Assembly (NCBI GenBank): GCA_937892405.1
Contig: CALAFS010000146.1
Span: forward strand, 1-8,313
DNA length: 8,313 nucleotides
Direction of reading: 5' to 3'
Origin: an uncultured Clostridia bacterium
Lineage (GTDB): Bacteria > Bacillota > Clostridia > Oscillospirales > CAG-272
The notes under the pieces are model-generated. The model was not told the origin of the DNA. It saw nothing but the letters and a program-made list of their open reading frames with translations, and made no database searches. The position numbers and the translations under genes were made by a program. Positions 6,347-8,313 of the stretch are shown one piece after another; the stretch's first letter is position 1, and every line of letters begins with the position of its first letter.

Positions 6347-7258
6347 ATGAAGAACCCGGAACTTGTCATTATGGCTGCCGGTATGGGGAGCCGCTACGGA
6401 GGATTGAAGCAGATTGATCCCGTGGACGACGCCGGACATATTATCATCGACTTTTCGATCTACGACGCGATCCGCGCCGGTTTCCGCGATGTGACCTTTA
6501 TCATCAAGCATGAGATCGAGCATGAATTCCGCGAGGTTATGGATCGCCATCTCGCGGGGAAGAATATCAATGTCAAATATGTCTTCCAGGAGCTTGATAA
6601 ACTGCCCGAAGGCTTTACGGTTCCCGAAGGACGCAAGAAGCCGTGGGGCACCGCGCATGCCATTCTCTGCACCCTCGGCACCATCGACGCGCCCTTCGCC
6701 GTCATCAACGCAGACGACTACTACGGCGCGCACGCCTTCTCGAAGATCTATGAATTTCTGAAGAATACAAACGACGAGGGCAAGTATCACTATGCCATGG
6801 TCGGTTACCGTATCAAAAATACCGTCACCGAGCAGGGGACGGTCTCCCGCGGCATCTGCTCGCAGGATGAGCACGGTATGCTGACAGAGATCGTCGAGCG
6901 TACGAAGATCGGCGTCCGCGGCGACAGCATCTATTATGTCGAGGGCGACACCGAGACGACGCTTGATCCCGACACCCTCGTGTCGATGAACCTCTGGGGC
7001 TTCACTCCCTCCTATATCCGCGAGTGCCGCGACCGTTTCCCCACCTTCCTTCGCGAGAACCTGCAAAAGAACCCCGAAAAATGCGAGTTCTTCCTTCCGA
7101 GCGTTGTCTCCGATCTGATCGGGGAAGGGCGCGCCGATGTCCGCGTCCTCGACAATACCGATAAATGGTACGGCGTCACCTATAAAGAGGACAAAGAAGC
7201 CGTCGTCGAGGCGTTCCGCCGTTTGAAGGCGGAGGGCGTCTACCCCGAGAACTTCTGA
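6347..7258 (+). CDS. Nucleotidyltransferase-family protein (sugar-phosphate nucleotidyltransferase-like), specificity unknown
   Basis: The 303-residue protein belongs to the GT-A-fold NTP-transferase superfamily. Near the N-terminus it has the nucleotide-binding signature AAGMGSRYGGLKQ (10-22), where relatives bind the NTP phosphates, and at 121-127 NADDYYG, whose Asp123 corresponds to the usual metal-binding Asp. KPWGTAHAIL at about residue 98 resembles the PxGTAxAL segment that contacts the base in nucleotide-sugar pyrophosphorylases. No left-handed beta-helix or other C-terminal domain is apparent. The sequence is close to a group common in Clostridia and Bacteroidota, usually annotated only as nucleotidyltransferase, so substrate sugar or alcohol phosphate and NTP are unknown. 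It stands alone with its own promoter, a ribosome binding site (AAGGAG, seven bases from the ATG) and a terminator. The adjacent genes give no pathway hint. Glucose-1-phosphate uridylyltransferase activity is possible but unproven. Confidence 0.85.
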   Translation: MKNPELVIMAAGMGSRYGGLKQIDPVDDAGHIIIDFSIYDAIRAGFRDVTFIIKHEIEHEFREVMDRHLAGKNINVKYVFQELDKLPEGFTVPEGRKKPWGTAHAILCTLGTIDAPFAVINADDYYGAHAFSKIYEFLKNTNDEGKYHYAMVGYRIKNTVTEQGTVSRGICSQDEHGMLTEIVERTKIGVRGDSIYYVEGDTETTLDPDTLVSMNLWGFTPSYIRECRDRFPTFLRENLQKNPEKCEFFLPSVVSDLIGEGRADVRVLDNTDKWYGVTYKEDKEAVVEAFRRLKAEGVYPENF

Positions 7259-7270
7259 TCTGCCCGCAAA

Positions 7271-7318
7271 AAAGACGGCGGCGCGATGGTTCTGACCGCC
7301 GCGCCGCCGATTTTCTTT
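7271..7318. terminator. Bidirectional intrinsic terminator between convergent genes
   Basis: The arms CGGCGGCGCG (7276-7285) and CGCGCCGCCG (7300-7309) form a perfect ten-base-pair stem; within the 14-base loop GGT-TCTG-ACC can add three more pairs. The plus strand continues ATTTTCTTT, serving the nucleotidyltransferase gene (stop at 7258). On the minus strand the opposite flank reads TCTTTTTTG, serving the kinase-like gene (stop at 7328). This is the second convergent junction in the window solved with one shared hairpin. Confidence 0.9.
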
Positions 7319-7327
7319 GACCTGGAT

Positions 7328-7960
7328 TCAGTTTTCTTCCATCTTCGCTTTTGCGAACGCGGCGATCAGCCGCGCAGTCCCCTCGATACCGACGGTCGAA
7401 GAGTTGATGGCGAGATCATAGTTGTCATACTTGCCCCACTTGTTCCCGGTGTAGAAGTTGTAGTAGGAGGCACGGCGCTTGTCGGTCTTGTTAATCGCGT
7501 CGATGACCTGCGAGGACTTCAGCTCGGGGTGACGCTCCGCGACACGCTCTTTTCTGTGTTCGAGATCACCGTAGATGAAGATTTTGAGCAGGTTCGGCTC
7601 CTCGCGCAGGACATAGTCGGCGCACCGACCGATGATGACACAGCTGCCCTCTTTGGCATAGCGCTTGATGACATCGGACTGTAAGATGAAGAGTTTGTCG
7701 TTGAGGGGCATCTTGTAGCCGAACGCCATCGAGGTGCCGAGCACATTCGATCCCATGGCAAGCGTGTAGAGTAGGCTGTTTGCCGCCGTCTCGTCCGCTT
7801 TTTTCGCGACATCAATGTGAAGGTCGCCCTCTGCGGCGGCGTCCTTGATGATTTCTTTATCATAGAGCGGGATGCCGAGCATCTCGGCGACCTTTCCGCC
7901 GATTTCGCGTCCGCCGCTCCCGTATTGTCTCGCGATGGTGATGATGAGTTTCTTTGCCAT
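7328..7960 (-). CDS. Cytidylate kinase-like family protein (Cytidylate_kin2 type)
   Basis: The 210-residue protein starts with an nucleotide-kinase-like strand and loop, IITIARQYGSGGREIGGKVAEMLGI in part (6-30), followed by YDKEII (33-38). Further family features are VIIGRCADYVL at 108-118 and the C-terminal segment DKRRASYYNFYTGNKWG. This combination is that of the Cytidylate_kin2 family, which is widespread in Clostridia and distinct from canonical CMP kinase (Cmk). The loop is GSGGREIG, so the position of the P-loop Lys holds Arg, as is usual in this group. Actual phosphate acceptor and physiological role are not established to my knowledge. The ATG complementary to 7958-7960 gives the normal family N-terminus, but the nearest Shine-Dalgarno-like AAAGGA is about 13 bases upstream, longer than usual. 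It is monocistronic, with its own promoter and a shared terminator. Confidence 0.88.
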   Translation of the reverse strand: MAKKLIITIARQYGSGGREIGGKVAEMLGIPLYDKEIIKDAAAEGDLHIDVAKKADETAANSLLYTLAMGSNVLGTSMAFGYKMPLNDKLFILQSDVIKRYAKEGSCVIIGRCADYVLREEPNLLKIFIYGDLEHRKERVAERHPELKSSQVIDAINKTDKRRASYYNFYTGNKWGKYDNYDLAINSSTVGIEGTARLIAAFAKAKMEEN

Positions 7961-7995
7961 GGTATCTGACCGTTCCTTTCCTCTTTGTATTATTC

Positions 7996-8024
7996 ATTAT
8001 ATCAAAAAAAATCCGATTTGTAAA
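7996..8024 (-). promoter_or_regulatory. Sigma-A promoter of the cytidylate kinase-like gene
   Basis: On the minus strand, TTTACA (8019-8024) and a perfect TATAAT (7996-8001) are separated by 17 bases that include a run of eight T. The expected transcript start is near 7989, leaving a leader of roughly 30 bases. The divergent NnrE gene begins about 60 bases beyond the -35, but no comparable promoter was found for it on the plus strand. Confidence 0.87.
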
Positions 8025-8087
8025 TAGGTTTTGTTGCATTTTTTCTAAAAAATCTCCGTTTTTCGGAAGACTTGGGGAGGAAAACCC

Positions 8088-8313
8088 GTGAAACTCGCAA
8101 AATCCTCGGATATCCGTAAAATTGACGCCTACGCGGCGACGACACTGAACATTCCCACACGGGAGCTCATGCGCCGGAGCGGGCATGCCGTCGCCTCTGC
8201 CGTGCGTGCGCGTGTCGCACGCGGCGAGAGTGTCAGAATCTTCGCCGGCGCGGGGAATAACGGCGGGGGCGGGGACCCCGCCCCCCGCGGACATTTTTTC
8301 CCCCATGAGGGCG
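8088..8313 (+). CDS. nnrE: NAD(P)H-hydrate epimerase domain protein (YjeF N-terminal type), 5' part only
   Basis: Seventy-five codons are present before the window ends. The start is GTG at 8088, chosen because GGGGAGG (8074-8080) lies seven bases upstream and the protein then begins as the family does: IRKIDAYAA (9-17), then LNIPTRELMRRSGHAVA (20-36) and FAGAGNNGG (52-60). These match the YjeF_N domain, which interconverts the R and S forms of damaged, hydrated NAD(P)H so that the partner dehydratase NnrD can repair it. In many Bacillota the two are fused in one Nnr protein, which cannot be judged here. After NNGG the sequence departs from the family: the expected Asp at residue 61 is Gly and the next residues read GDPAPRGHFFPHEG. 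This coincides with a G/C inverted repeat and may be sequence error near a contig end. Confidence 0.8.
   Translation, partial: MKLAKSSDIRKIDAYAATTLNIPTRELMRRSGHAVASAVRARVARGESVRIFAGAGNNGGGGDPAPRGHFFPHEG
8265..8285. repeat. Perfect 10-base G/C inverted repeat near the window end
   Basis: GGGGGCGGGG (8265-8274) and CCCCGCCCCC (8276-8285) are exact reverse complements separated by one base, A8275. It falls inside the nnrE reading frame exactly where the conserved NNGGDG motif should continue. A one-base loop cannot form as drawn, though the inner pairs could open. Such a block is a plausible cause of polymerase or assembly error. Confidence 0.75.

Noticed and set aside
8025..8087. Possible plus-strand promoter for nnrE (TTGTAA or TTGTTG with TAAAAA)
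   Set aside because: No -35/-10 pair with 16-18 base spacing and reasonable matches could be found; the promoter, if any, is weak or not of the housekeeping type.
1..8313. Mobile element, phage or defence system
   Set aside because: No transposase, integrase, terminal repeats, tRNA-associated attachment site, CRISPR-like array or defence genes are present; base composition and codon use look uniform across the genes.

Overview
The window looks like an ordinary chromosomal stretch from a Bacillota bacterium, most likely a GC-rich, probably anaerobic member of the Clostridia. The reasons are the uvrB-uvrA gene order, strong purine-rich Shine-Dalgarno sites (AAGGAG/GGAGG), sigma-A promoters with near-consensus hexamers, an oxygen-sensitive NrdG activase, and protein variants typical of Clostridia (the RluA-family CNRIDR motif, a Cytidylate_kin2-type kinase). 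Genes are GC-rich with C/G-ended codons and intergenic regions are clearly AT-rich. The species cannot be named from this sequence. No mobile element, CRISPR array, tRNA or rRNA was seen.

Layout. (1) Bases 1-3988, plus strand: the 3' end of uvrB, then uvrA, nrdG and dut, with gaps of 25, 13 and 16 bases, so very likely one operon. It joins nucleotide excision repair (UvrB, UvrA) to deoxynucleotide supply (NrdG) and dUTP removal (Dut). (2) Bases 4077-4105: a GC-rich hairpin with T-runs on both sides that ends this operon and the convergent pseudouridine synthase gene. (3) Bases 4159-5884, minus strand: upp is transcribed from its own consensus promoter and followed by a terminator, then comes an RluA-family pseudouridine synthase gene. 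(4) Bases 5885-6346: 462 bases without a gene, holding two divergent promoters, a purine-rich stretch with short repeats, and an inverted repeat upstream of the second promoter. (5) Bases 6347-7258, plus strand: a nucleotidyltransferase of unknown specificity, ending in a second bidirectional terminator. (6) Bases 7328-7960, minus strand: a cytidylate-kinase-like protein with its own promoter. (7) Bases 8088-8313, plus strand: the start of an NAD(P)H-hydrate epimerase gene, running off the end.

Most products are housekeeping enzymes of DNA repair, nucleotide metabolism, RNA modification and cofactor repair. I found no convincing new system. The points most worth a second look are the two conserved but functionally unassigned proteins (nucleotidyltransferase and kinase-like), the promoter architecture of the nucleotidyltransferase gene, nrdG without an adjacent nrdD inside a repair operon, and the last ~45 bases, where the NnrE motif breaks down at a perfect G/C inverted repeat and an assembly artefact is likely.
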